A stretch of DNA of 64,000 bases from Lunularia cruciata. Lineage: Eukaryota > Streptophyta > Marchantiopsida > Lunulariales > Lunulariaceae. Of this stretch, positions 13,207-24,600 are shown piece after piece. The DNA is taken from positions 12,988,744 to 13,052,743 of the forward strand of contig OX419759.1 of assembly GCA_948567375.1 (NCBI GenBank). Reading direction: 5' to 3'. Numbering within the stretch: position 1 is the first letter of the stretch; every line of letters starts with the position of its first letter. Below the pieces are notes generated by a model. That model ran no database searches, was not told where the DNA came from, and was given only the letters and a program-made list of their open reading frames with translations. A program made the translations under genes and the position numbers.

Positions 13207-13662
13207 TTGGGTCTAAAGTGCAGTCCCTACCAAAGGCAACATGACAAAGAAGCAAGACATTTGGGTCTAAAGTGCAGTCCCTACCAAAGGCAACATGACA
13301 AAGAAGCAAGACATTTGGGTATGAAAGGCAAGGATGAAGAAGGGCCCAAGGAAGAAGGAGTACCTAAAGCAAAAGGTCAAACACTCAAGGGCAAAGAACA
13401 AGCACAAATTGAGGAAGAAGAAGGAAGGTCTTCAAAGTGGAAGAAGCAAGGAAAAGAAGAAGAACCCATGCAACTTGAAGATCAAACAAAAGACAAGATT
13501 GACATCAAAGGCAAAGGGGAAGAAATTTTGGAGGCAGTACCAAGAGTGGTGTGTGCACATTTCTTCCAACTCCATGAATGCCCAACCTTGATAACAAAGG
13601 GATCTAACTTTGTTATGCATTCAATGGGGCAAATCTTGGAGCTGATGGAGCAGATTTTGTAG
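13207..13662 (+). CDS. Charged Lys/Glu-rich open frame inside the decayed LTR element
   Basis: A 151-residue frame, very rich in Lys, Glu, Gly and Gln, with no recognised domain. Its first part is the translated 54-bp tandem repeat (13209-13316). Stop-interrupted but similarly charged translation continues to about 14150 and includes runs such as EEEEGRSSKWKKQ. It could be the remnant of a gag-like or element-specific protein. It shows no zinc knuckle and no protease. Treat it as a fossil frame rather than a working gene. Confidence 0.35.
   Translation: MGLKCSPYQRQHDKEARHLGLKCSPYQRQHDKEARHLGMKGKDEEGPKEEGVPKAKGQTLKGKEQAQIEEEEGRSSKWKKQGKEEEPMQLEDQTKDKIDIKGKGEEILEAVPRVVCAHFFQLHECPTLITKGSNFVMHSMGQILELMEQIL
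13209..13316 (+). repeat. 54-bp tandem duplication
   Basis: The unit beginning GGGTCTAAAGTGCAGTCC occurs at 13209 and again at 13263. The two are identical over 54 bp, and a third partial start (GGGTATGAAAG) follows at 13317. It encodes an 18-residue repeat within the charged frame. Confidence 0.9.
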
Positions 13663-15195
13663 ATTTATCAAGACTCCTACCCAAACCTCACCAATTACAA
13701 CTCTCTTGTACAAAGATTGTATAAGAACTCCTACTTGATAAGGGCAGAGCAAGCCAAGACAAAGGAGAGAATGGAGAAGATACGAAACTAGTAAAAGGAG
13801 GAAGCCAAGAAAGCAAATGCTCCAGTCCAAGAGAACTTTGAGGCAAATATGTAGAATACTTTGCTTCTTATAGAGTGAAAGGAGTAAGAAGAAGAAATTA
13901 AGAGGCTACAAGGGGAATTGAGGACTTTTTAGCTCAAGCAAAATCAAAAGCAACAAGAGTTTGAAGAGCAACTAAGAGCTTGAGATGAAGAAGTAGCTAG
14001 CATGCAAAGCAAAATGGATGTAATTAATATGATTGTGGTAATAATGGAGGTACAAATGAATTACTACCACAAAAAAGTGGGTATTCAGTTCAACAAGCTA
14101 AAGACAAATTGAAGAAGAAGACAAGGAAAAGGAGGCTAATCAAGGCCAAACAAGGAAGAGTTGATGGTTGAAGTACAATTTGCATCGGCCTAAAAGAAGA
14201 AAAGACAAAGATATTCTAGTAGATGGATGAGACAAGAGACCAGCTAGTGGGCCTTGCAAAGAAGGCAATACAAGTAAGATTGCATTGCACCAAACTCCAT
14301 TAGCTGAATCTAAAAATTCAAACTCTAGAAACAAAGGTCTACTTGGATGAACAATTGGATCAATTGGCAATTTGACTAAAGTAGCACACTAATAGGAAGT
14401 TTTCCAAATCAACCAATACTTTACTCCTTAAATTTTCAAGCTACAAAGAAAGAGATATTTGTTAATTAGGATTTTTAGAGGCAAAGGTGGCTCTTCATAA
14501 TAATGTAACCAAAGATCTTTGTAGTCAAAGGACTTTCAAGCTATGGTTCACTTGTAGCCAAAGACCTTGATAGATGTAATATTCTAAGTATAGGTGACCT
14601 CAATGTGGAAGACACCTTTCTAGAGGGAGACCTTTGGCATAGAATCACTTTTTAGAGGAAATCTTTTGTAGCCAAAGACCTTGGGATTGTCAATCCAAGG
14701 GCGGGTAATTTTGTAAGTTGTAATTAGGGAAGATTTAACACCTTCCTTAACATTTGAAAGATAATTAATTAAGTCACACTGACATTACATAAGGTAAGGT
14801 AGTAAGTTAAGATAAGCAACATATAGTATAGATGTAGACACAAGATCTATGGGAGACTTCCATTGTTAGTTCCCTTTGCGTTAAGCAAAAGAAACAATTT
14901 TAATCTTGGTCAGGCCATCAGTCCTAGGGCTCATTGACCCAACCCTAATGTAGTTTGAGTTCAATTTTTGGTAATTAAAGAATTAGCAAAGACTTTCCAA
15001 CTCTCTTTGTTGTTTGTTTGCACATTGAGTAATTTATTGAATGACTTTGTTGAATAATGGTGAGGAACCTCATAGTAGGAACATATGTGCTTTAGTGTAT
15101 TGAATGTACTCTTCAATACATTGAGTGTAATCTAGAGCATTGAGAGTACAATAGAACAAAAAGTAGGTAAATCGATCAATACAAGGACTCCTTTT

Positions 15196-15790
15196 GTAAA
15201 AGACCGAGGAGAGAAATAAGAGAATGGAAGATCACATTGGGACTCTTGAATAAGGAAAACTCTAAATGCTTAGCATGAGTTTGGGATTTTGGTGTTTATA
15301 AGGAATATACAAGGCTCTTGAGAAGCTTCTCAAGAAATTTCCTAAAAGCCGCTTTCTTAGAGTGCAAGCTAAGCTAACCTGAAAGCTTCTTGAGAAACTT
15401 CCTTCTAGAAGTCATCTACATGGTATGTAAGCTAAGCTAGTCGGGAAGCTTCCCAAGAAGTTTCCATCTAGAAGTCCAACTACTTGGCATGCAAGTTAAG
15501 CTAGTTCGGAATTTTCCTACAAAGTTTCCTCTTAGAAGTCACCATTTTGCATACATATTATTTTATACTTGGAAGGTACTAAGTAGTTTCCTAGATGCTT
15601 CTAGAAAATTTTTATAATTCTTGGCTAATTTGGTATATTTGCTACTTTGTTAGTTTCAATTAACTCATGTGCAAGCTCCATATTGTTACACCTTTGGAGT
15701 TCTGCCTTCTTGGTAAGGTAGTACATAGCCTTTGGAATGAAGTGACCGTTGGTGCAAAGTGAGCCATCACCTTCAAGAATAATTTGGAAT
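15196..15790 (+). repeat. Right LTR-like direct repeat of the 11.4-15.8 kb element
   Basis: Starts TGTAAAAGACCGAGGAG and follows the same block order as the left copy, with numerous substitutions and short indels. That divergence indicates an old insertion. Confidence 0.65.
15322..15606. promoter_or_regulatory. Matching GAAnnTTC cluster in the right LTR
   Basis: GAAgcTTC at 15322-15329, GAAatTTC at 15334-15341, GAAacTTC at 15394-15401, TTCtaGAA at 15403-15410, GAAgcTTC at 15445-15452, GAAgtTTC at 15457-15464, TTCtaGAA at 15599-15606. The GAA and TTC half-sites persist although the bases between them have drifted (gc to at, ac, gt). Confidence 0.45.
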
Positions 15791-17441
15791 AGATTTATAA
15801 TGAATGTGATTTGTAGTGTGCCACAAGTAGTGACACTACACTCTTATGGGAGTAGTTCTACACAAGAGGTTAAATAGGAGATAATAAAGAACCACCGAAT
15901 ACGACATTTCTCTTCAGTTTAGACATGTATGACCCATAAATGGGAAAGATGTGTTCTTACCATTTTACTATTAGCAGATCAACGTTGGGTTCTCACAATA
16001 TGATATCTGTTTAAGGACATTATTATTATATCAAAAGAGGAATGTTTTTCATATGGATTCTTGAATTTTTAATTTTTAATTTTTAATTTTAAAACAAGTG
16101 AGGATTTCCTTGACATTTGATGATCTAAAAGTATGTGTCATCATTAATTCATTATATTTTCAAACAAAATCTTTTAACAATAAAAACAAGATATCAAAAA
16201 AAATTCTTCGTAAACCATATAAGAAGTTTTACTCGTGAGTAGGGTCGGTGGAAAATTTTCTACATGGACAGAATGTTGTGCACAAAGAGCCTTAAATAAG
16301 TAATTAAAGTTGAATACGTGAAACTAAATGGATTGCTTATGCATTTATGTTAGTCTCTTAAGATTTGGTGGGGTTGGGATTTTAAACCTAAATTCAAACT
16401 AAACTACCACTAGGATTTCAAAAGGAGGCTGTGCTTAATAGCAAGAGGAATGAAAGATATAAAATATATTTCTGATTGTTGCTCAAAATATATTTGAGAA
16501 TAATATAACTCATTCTTGTTCAATAGAAAAATTTCAAGAAATTAAATATCTTGAGAGAAGTGATATATCACAAGAAACAAAGACAAAAAAAAAACGATTG
16601 TTTAGAAGAAATTGATCCTCATATAGGGACTAAACAAAATAAAGGAGAGGACAAACTTATGAAAGAGACCGTACACATTAGAAGGAATTGTATTCGATTA
16701 GGTGTAAAAGTAGAAAATTTCCGAAATAAAATCTAATCCCAGGTCATGCTTGATTACTAGTCGTAATTATGAGAATTCCTTACGAGAACTTCTTTAATTT
16801 GATCCCCCTTCATTTAGAATTCAGGGTCTGAAAGGTTTGAGCAAGACTCAAATCTTTCTCAAGACCTCCTCTTGATGGAATTATATAATACAGTTTTTAA
16901 GTATATAAAGGTTTATCAAAGAGAGAAAAAGTAACTTTATCAACAAAAACAAAGTTACCAATATGTACAACCCCTTTTGGACAATAAAACAAGTCACTGG
17001 AAATTAGAAAATAAATAGTAACTATCAAGGATACATTACAATTTAAGAACCTCGTAAAAGTGTACTAAGTCCGTAAAATTCAAACATATATTTCTTTATC
17101 ATGCGCAGCGTTGTCCAATTATAAGGTTTGTTGTGTTCACCAGGAGATTAGGAGTGATCATCTCCATATGGGACTGCACAATGAAACTAGGATTAGACTA
17201 AGTGTTTTCTATCTTCTTTCTATATCATCATGAACAAATTCCCAGGTCATAAAAAGGTAAGCATGTACCTGGGACTAATCACATTCTCATACTTAAAAGC
17301 AAGTATCATGATGATAACATGGTTAAGCATCATATAAATTACAATAACATGGCGAACTGGATAGCACTCACCATAATTATACCCATCTTAGTAGAAGAAG
17401 AGGATATAATCTTATATTAGAAAGGGATACAATTTTGGATT
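15791..17441. other. AT-rich gene-free block with a short 7-bp tandem repeat
   Basis: No recognisable coding sequence. A tandem run of the unit AATTTTT (about four copies) occupies 16064-16090. The 61-residue frame at 16551-16736 is Lys-rich, with no family resemblance. Confidence 0.45.
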
Positions 17442-18616
17442 ATGTTCGCCAAATTTTGTATTTTCACGTTCCTTCAAGAACTATGCACTGAAAGTATAAA
17501 AGTGAATTATCCTTCCAAATTTTCTACGTCTAGTGTCCGAGTTGTAAATACATGCGAGAACAATCAAAGTTTCGACGGTGAAGGAACACGATGTAGAAAT
17601 GAGAACGTTGTAGGGTTATTACGACGCCAAGAAGAACTGTATACTGCCTGCTGCTGGATCTCAGCCCAAGCGTACCCTGACTAGGGCCAACTAGTTTAGC
17701 TGTCTGGGAGAAGGATCGGTCGATGTTCGGTCGAACCCAGAAGAAACCTCGTGAGAAGAAGAAACGCCAAAGTAGCCGATCCAGCTAAATAAGCAGCTAA
17801 GTCGACAACAAATGGTTTCCTAACGTGGCCGTGAAAGCGATACCCACGAATGCGTGGATGAGAACATCGGACGGCTGGTAAGTCTCATTAGTGTGGTAAT
17901 CACAGTTCTAATCGATCATTAGACGTGAATTTTGCCTAATTCGGAGAAAGTGCAAAGATCCTGCACTACCGCCAACTTCTAAACTTTGCGTTTATTTATG
18001 CCACCGCAGAGAGCCCTCGAGAGCATTCGCAACCAGTTTTTCGAGTTTTCTGCAGATTTTGACTTCGTTTTCCGTGTGGTTTGCCCAGATCATACGTGCC
18101 TTTCTGTGTGGCACAATCCGTCTTGCCTCGCGTATCGTGGTTATGGCAAAGCCGATTGTAGGTAAGGACTGTGAACTTTCGGAAGCAGGTCGTGCGGAGC
18201 ACTCGATTCCAAAGACGAAATGCAGTTTTTCAAAGCGGTAGATGGAGAGTACCGTCGCGTGATTTTGGAGTGTTCACTTGCGGAGAAACGGATCGTTAAA
18301 ACGTAAGGACGGGGAAAAGTGATCGGGGAATGCTTCAGCATTTTAGGAGGTCTGAAGATTGTCGCGAAATTCATTCTCGTCTGTGGAGAGTGGAAATGGA
18401 GAAGGGGATCGGGGATGAGCGGACGCTATGTGAGAAAACGGCCTTTTGAGAAGAAACTGAACGACGGGTGCGAAATTCTGGTGATTTTAGGTCGTGCGTG
18501 ACGAAGATTCAGACTTCTGAGTTTCGCGGGCACAGGTTTGCCCTCGGCGTACCGTCATACGAGATTCCGATGGAGGAGGAAAGTAAGTGAGAACGTCGCT
18601 CTCCGTGGTAATAACC
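17442..18616 (+). promoter_or_regulatory. Upstream region and probable 5' leader of BTAF1
   Basis: GC content rises sharply from about 17500, marking the edge of the gene island. The BTAF1 ATG is at 18617. A six-codon upstream ORF (ATG at 18570, stop ending at 18590) lies 26 nt before it. No strong TATA box was identified, and the transcription start cannot be set from sequence alone. Confidence 0.4.
18570..18590 (+). other. Short upstream ORF before BTAF1
   Basis: ATG GAG GAG GAA AGT AAG TGA encodes MEEESK and ends 26 nt before the BTAF1 start codon, in a different frame. If the leader contains it, it could lower translation of the main frame. Whether it is transcribed is unknown, and the GTAAGT inside it could instead be a leader-intron donor. 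Confidence 0.3.
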
Positions 18617-21600
18617 ATGGCGCATCAACCCTCTCGTCTCCACCGTCTCCTCACGCTCCTTGACAGTATCCGCCCTCCTCTACTACTGCTTGTCAGGTTG
18701 ATGATCCCGTTGCCTCTATTCTCAGTTATCAATTCGTTGCCATGCAGTTTTTGCCTGATCATAGTCCACAGTGAACCGAATCCTCGAATTTTTCAGTACT
18801 GTACGAGAATGAGTTTAATCTAAAGGCAGCAGTAAGAAAGCAGAGGCATTTCAAGTAATGCTAATTATCGCATGTTCAAAACGTCTGGTGTCTCGCTTGG
18901 CATTTGCTGGTTGACTTTCACGACCTTTCTCTATCGATAATTTATTTCTTGCTTCTACTTCATGAGCAATGAGAGCAACTAAATGCATTTTCACTTCTGA
19001 ACCCTGTAGTCAATTGAGATGTTTCAAGTAGATGGAGTGGTACGTGCTTTGCTGCACGGGGGACTTCTTGTTTTGTCGATTGTGTTCCTTGACGAGGTTT
19101 TAGCTGGATCTACGTCAACAACACGACGTACGGCAGCGAGACAGATAGGGGAGATTGCAAAGCTTCATCCCACCGAACTCCGGCCACTACTAAGACGGGT
19201 GCTAATTCATCATTATGCTCCTCAGGAAGTTGATGGCATATGTCTGTAGTATGAGAGTGTGCCAACCATATCAAAAGTCGTGTTAGTATGTGCTATATCG
19301 GGAGATTAGTCAGTGTCAATGGCCCACTTGTTACTTGTTATGGTTTCTTTATAGTGCCTGTGGATGGAAAAGAGTATTCACCATAGTGTAACGATATAGG
19401 AATACAATGACAATGAGCTCCTTACTTCTAGGTGTTAAAGTCTCTGATAAGCTCCTCTGCAGCCAGTTACTACTGGATGGCGGGGCACATCATCTGGATA
19501 TTATGTGTGCAAGAATTGCTTCCAGAAGAGCTAGGATATTGTTGACTATGGCGGTCTATATGGCATGGGGAATCCCTCTTGCTTTTAAGTTTTTTGAATA
19601 TCTAGGAATTTCTATTCAGATGTCATCGTCGAGTACCCGCAACGGGTTATGTCATCTTCGACTCATTGTTTGCCCTTTCAGGTCCGCCAATTCTTGCGAA
19701 GCAAGAGCTGGGATACGCGAGTTGCCGCCGCGCAGGCCATCGGAGCCATTGCAGAAAATGTTAGCCATCCAACTGTGAAAGAAATATTTGCAAAGGCCGA
19801 GGCTGAATTTGGAGCACTGGGTCATTCTCTCAACTTGTCGACGTACCTAGACTTGTGTGCCCTTGGAGCATCTCAGTCTACAACCTCATTAACTTTTAGC
19901 AGGTATGTAGAATGAAAGCGCGCTCCTAGAGAAGTTCCTAAGTTCATCCTCATGAATTGGGTCGTGCCATCCAGATTACCGTAGGTTTGACACCTATTAG
20001 AAGTTCTGACTCGAAACCTGTTGAGGATTGCAGCTGGCTGCATAGAGGATTTTAGGTCGACACAAAGCTGACATTTTTGTCTTTTGGAGCAAAATTTGAT
20101 GGAAGTTTGTGTACCAAATGATGCAGTTTTGATATCCATCGAGTTCTGGAATTTGGTGCTTCTTTGCTTGCTTCAGGTGGTCAGGTATGTCCCTCACCGA
20201 GAGGACTGGACCTTAATTTACTGTTCCAGCTTGAATTACATGAAGGCTGGCGCAAGGATAGCTTATCAAATCTGAACAGGACTAATTACTGTTTTCTGTC
20301 CAAGAATGGACGTTCTGTGCAGCTTGTACACGTCTATTCTTGTGTTCCATCCTTTTTTTTAACATTCCTGGTCAGTATAGGAGTTTTAAGAAACTAATAT
20401 GTAAGTCCATGGATGGGACCAAGTTTGAGATAGCGCTGTAGTTGAAGTATTTTGGAGAAGTCGCTGTCTCTTACACAATACTACGGCGTACTTATCTCAG
20501 GAGTATGATGTCAGTGTGGACAACACCAAAACTTCGGCTGAAAGACTGGCCCGTCAAAAGAAGAATCTCCGTCGGCGATTAGGTAAGGCCTGCCGAATTT
20601 TTCCACTGAATCGAATGATATGACTATTGGTTTTGAGGAAGCCATTGCTTACAGGATGAGTCAGAAATGTTGTGAACATTTTGAGAGCAAACATAAAGAT
20701 AGGATGGCTTTCCTATTTGGTACGTAAACAAGGATGAGAACTTTCACGAGAATGCGAAGGGCTCAAAGTACAAGCTTGGAATACCTGAAGCTGACATGAG
20801 ATTAAGTTTAGAGCACCAACCATAAAAGCATTAGCGGAGCCCTTTTTGTAGCCAAAAAGAACCTATTCGCGTTCACCCTGTGTAATGATAATTGTAGCTG
20901 TTTTTTCATTGTAGTTCCTGTCCGTTGCCAGTGTTCACGCGATTCATCGTCTTGGTGGTGGACTTTAGCACACTGGTTCTTTCAATCACATTTGCATTAG
21001 CCAGCGTACGAAAAACATGATGCCTAGCGGCTGGCAGAAACTCTGAAGATGTACGAACAAATACGATTTTGTCCCGTCCTGTAACCAGGTCACGTGATAA
21101 AGGACCCAAGAGACGGAATGCCTTAGACCCATTTATCTGAGGGCGTGCGACTGACATTCACATCTACTATGTCATATTGTTTCAGGGTTAGATGGCTGCG
21201 AGCAGTTTATGGATGTTAGCGACATGATACGAGACGAAGATCTCATAAGCCATCGAGGAGCGTACACGAACGGAGACGGGCACTCTCATGGATATCATGG
21301 TCAGGCAGGAGCCAAGCAAGAAGTTCAGGACTTGGTAGCGAACATGATGCCTTTGGCTAGATCTCTCAGTGCCAGAGAGCGGAACATGCTGAAACGGAAG
21401 GCCAAAGTCATAGTGAAGGATGGGTCGAAGGAGTGGCAAGAAGAGGAAGAAGGGGAGGAACCTTCTGCAAAACGGACGAAAAACACAAAAGCGATTATTA
21501 CGGAGCAACCACAAGCTGGAGATAAGGTATAATCCGCCCTTAACTTCGCCAAGTGACTCATGCCTGACTTGAGTTCTCGTAGTGCATTCAGTTTACATCT

Positions 21601-24600
21601 GTATAGAGACGGACAGAGTGACAGCCAAAGCAAGGACGTTCCAAATTCATCCTCATAATTTTCTCTAACTCCAACGAAGGTGCAGAGTTATGTTGGGGAT
21701 GTAACTGATGTTGTGCATAGAATGTAGGAGAACTTCAATGCTCCTGATGCCTATACACACAATGCCGTGGGGAGATCTCTTGATAGTGTCCATAGCACAA
21801 ATCTTACTGCTTTGGGTACTGCCGAATTAGGTCTGTGATTTAGAAACTATAGTAGATGTCTTCGTGTGTTGAATCATATTTGTAATCAAGGTAATTTCTT
21901 TAGCAAACAGAGAACGAGTGGTTACTTATGTGCAACTGGTATCTGCGAGGACAGAGTCTTGTCTATTGATGATGGTGTGGATCATTAAATTTTGAATGGA
22001 ACTCTAGATTGCTAAAATGTTGTCTTTTCGATCTACTTTTCTGCAGCTTGTAATGGAGGCGGTTCTTGACGACGACAGTCCAGACCCGGAAGGGGACGGG
22101 CGTTGGCCTTTTGGGCACTTTGTAGAGTTACTGATTCACGACATGTTTGACTCGGGTAAACACTACGTTTTGATAATCGCGTAGTTATTCCTAGCTTTTC
22201 CAATCTGTACACCTTACTGGTGACTTTTGTGTTACAAGTCTGATTCTTGCATTCTTGTTTCTCACATCTGTGAACTGTGGTGTTTCTTTGAAATAGTTTG
22301 GGAAGTCAGACATGGGAGCATAATGGCATTGAGGGAAATTTTGAGCACACAAGCAGCATCAGCAGCTGTTGTTACTCCCATGCTAGAGGTAGAGGAGGTA
22401 CCAGCAGTAAGTGATGCCGTTGGTGATCTAAATATGACCAGTTCCAGTAAGGGAAGAGGGTTTGACCTTGACCTGAATGCGGGAGTAGAAGAGGAAATGT
22501 TGGAGTTCAAGAGCGTGAAGAATGAAGCAGTCTATGATAATAAAAACATAGTGCATGTTTCCAGCTGGAATGGCCAAGGCGTTCCAAATGTGAAGCCACA
22601 TTGGATTGGCTTACAGGGAATAAGCAATATCAAAGAGGCTGGTTCTATTGTTGTTAAGAAGGAGCTGGATCTAAACCAGCTGGATCTCAACCTGGAAGTG
22701 ACTGATGAACCGATCAAAGATGAGCCTTACGTGGACGAGAAGGGATCAAGAGAGAACTTCTACCTGGTGAAAGAAGAAAGTAGGGTAGACCTCGAAAAGG
22801 AAGTGCTAAACCCCCCCAATTCCAACGGTACAACAATTAATGTACCAAAAGACAGTAAAGCATCAAAGCTAATGTTAGCTGCAAAAGAGTCGTGTGCTGC
22901 AAATCTGGAATTCCTCCAGGATTGCACCATCCGCCTGCTCTGTGTTTTCTCTCTAGACCGGTATGTGATTGAGAACCACTAAACTCTCCTCTCTGGTCGC
23001 TGATTCTGAAGTTACAATTCAATATGTCTAGCTGTAGTGCAACATGTAAAGTTGGTCTCTCGACCAGATTGTACATGGATACAGAGGAAGTGCTTCTCAT
23101 ATCACGCTTTGTATCCCAAAAGTATCAAGCGTCATACTTTTGATCATCCTGGGTACACGCAGCCTAGTTTGGCGTACGAGATTGCTGTCAATAAAGATTA
23201 CTGTCAGGTGGAGCACCTAACCTGTTGGAAATTTTTTGTCTCTAAATCGTTCGTGTCCCCTTTTGCAGGTTTGGAGATTATGTGTCAGATCAGGTGGTTG
23301 CTCCTGTCCGAGAAACATGTGCTCAAGTTCTGGGGGCAGCGTTGAAGCACATGTCGAAAAGACTGGTTCACGAAACGCTGAGTATACTTCTGCAAATGCA
23401 AGTGAGTGATTAGGATGGGCTTTCACTGGGATATTTTTAGGACTAGATTATGGAGGTATTAGCAAGGTATCCTTTTAGGCGTCGACCATTGGCGGACCTG
23501 TGCTGCACAATCACACTGCACAGTATGGTCAATAATGTAATACGCACAGATTTCCCGTGTTTGCCATGCACTTAGAGCTACGCCTGAAATTTGGTTCGTG
23601 GAGTAATGGCCGTATTATTTCCCCTGTTATCCTCCAGACGTCATAATCTGGGTAATCCCGTACATTGAGAAAAGGGTTTCAGTCCTTGGTTGGGAAAAAG
23701 AATGTAAAAGAATGACCTCGTTACACCGTACTTATTCACCTCAATGTCCCAATACTGATATGAGGATACACACCAGTAAGAATCTAGATCCGTTTGTTGT
23801 AAGGACTAGAACCGCAAAAAATACACTTTCACTCTTTTATGGTCTACTATGTTTGTGTTTATGTTCCTGAATGACTTACATGTGTGTTGTTTCAGAGTCG
23901 GCAAGAGTGGGAGGTTCGACATGGAAGTCTACTTGGAATTAAGTACCTTGTAGCGGTGCGCCAGGTATGCTTGTATGATGCTTCTTGGTAATTGTAGGCC
24001 AATTTCTGTGAACTATTTTCCTTTTCTTTCTCTGTGATTTATCTGTTGATATGAGGCTAGCGATCAAGGCAACTGTTTGGCGTGTATTTTAGTTTATTCA
24101 GAAAGTTGCTAAACAACTTGATGAGACAACCTGTTTCAATGCAGGATATGCTGCGGGAATTGCTCCCAAGAGTACTACCCGCATGTATGATCGGGCTTGA
24201 AGATCCAGATGATGATGTTAGGGCAGTTGCAGCTGAAGCTTTGACACCTGCCTCAGCTGCTATTGTTGCTTCAGCCGGGGATGCAGTTACAGTCATCCTT
24301 TTGTCTCTTTGGGATATATTACTGGATCTGGACGACCTTAGTCCTTCAACTAGCAGGTATGATTTTGCCACTGATCTGGTTATTGACGTTAGTTATACTG
24401 AATGGCTGTCGAAGTTGTCCTGGACTGAAAAAAGTGACTTGTAATGTAAGTACATGTTCAGACCTATAGATTTCACTCATTTGAGTTAGACATATATTAT
24501 CATTGTTAGTGTTTACTGTTGATTGCTGTTGATGGTTGTCAGCTTACTCAATACTTCCTTTCAGTAATCTCGTAATACCTACTTTATACGTAGCTTCGTT

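Larger units (their letters stand above)
11394..15790 (+). mobile_element. Decayed LTR retroelement, probably non-autonomous
   Basis: Two diverged direct repeats lie about 3.8 kb apart. Both begin TGTAAAAGACCGAG (about 11394 and 15196), run through matching tracts rich in GAAGCTTC and 'gtgcaagctaagctag', and fade near 11910 and 15790. This LTR-internal-LTR layout fits an old element of roughly 4.4 kb. The interior has no reverse transcriptase, integrase or protease that I can recognise, only a highly charged frame at 13207-13662. A non-autonomous (LARD-like) element is therefore the best reading. End positions are approximate because the copies differ by substitutions and indels. Strand is assumed from the charged frame and is uncertain. 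Confidence 0.6.
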
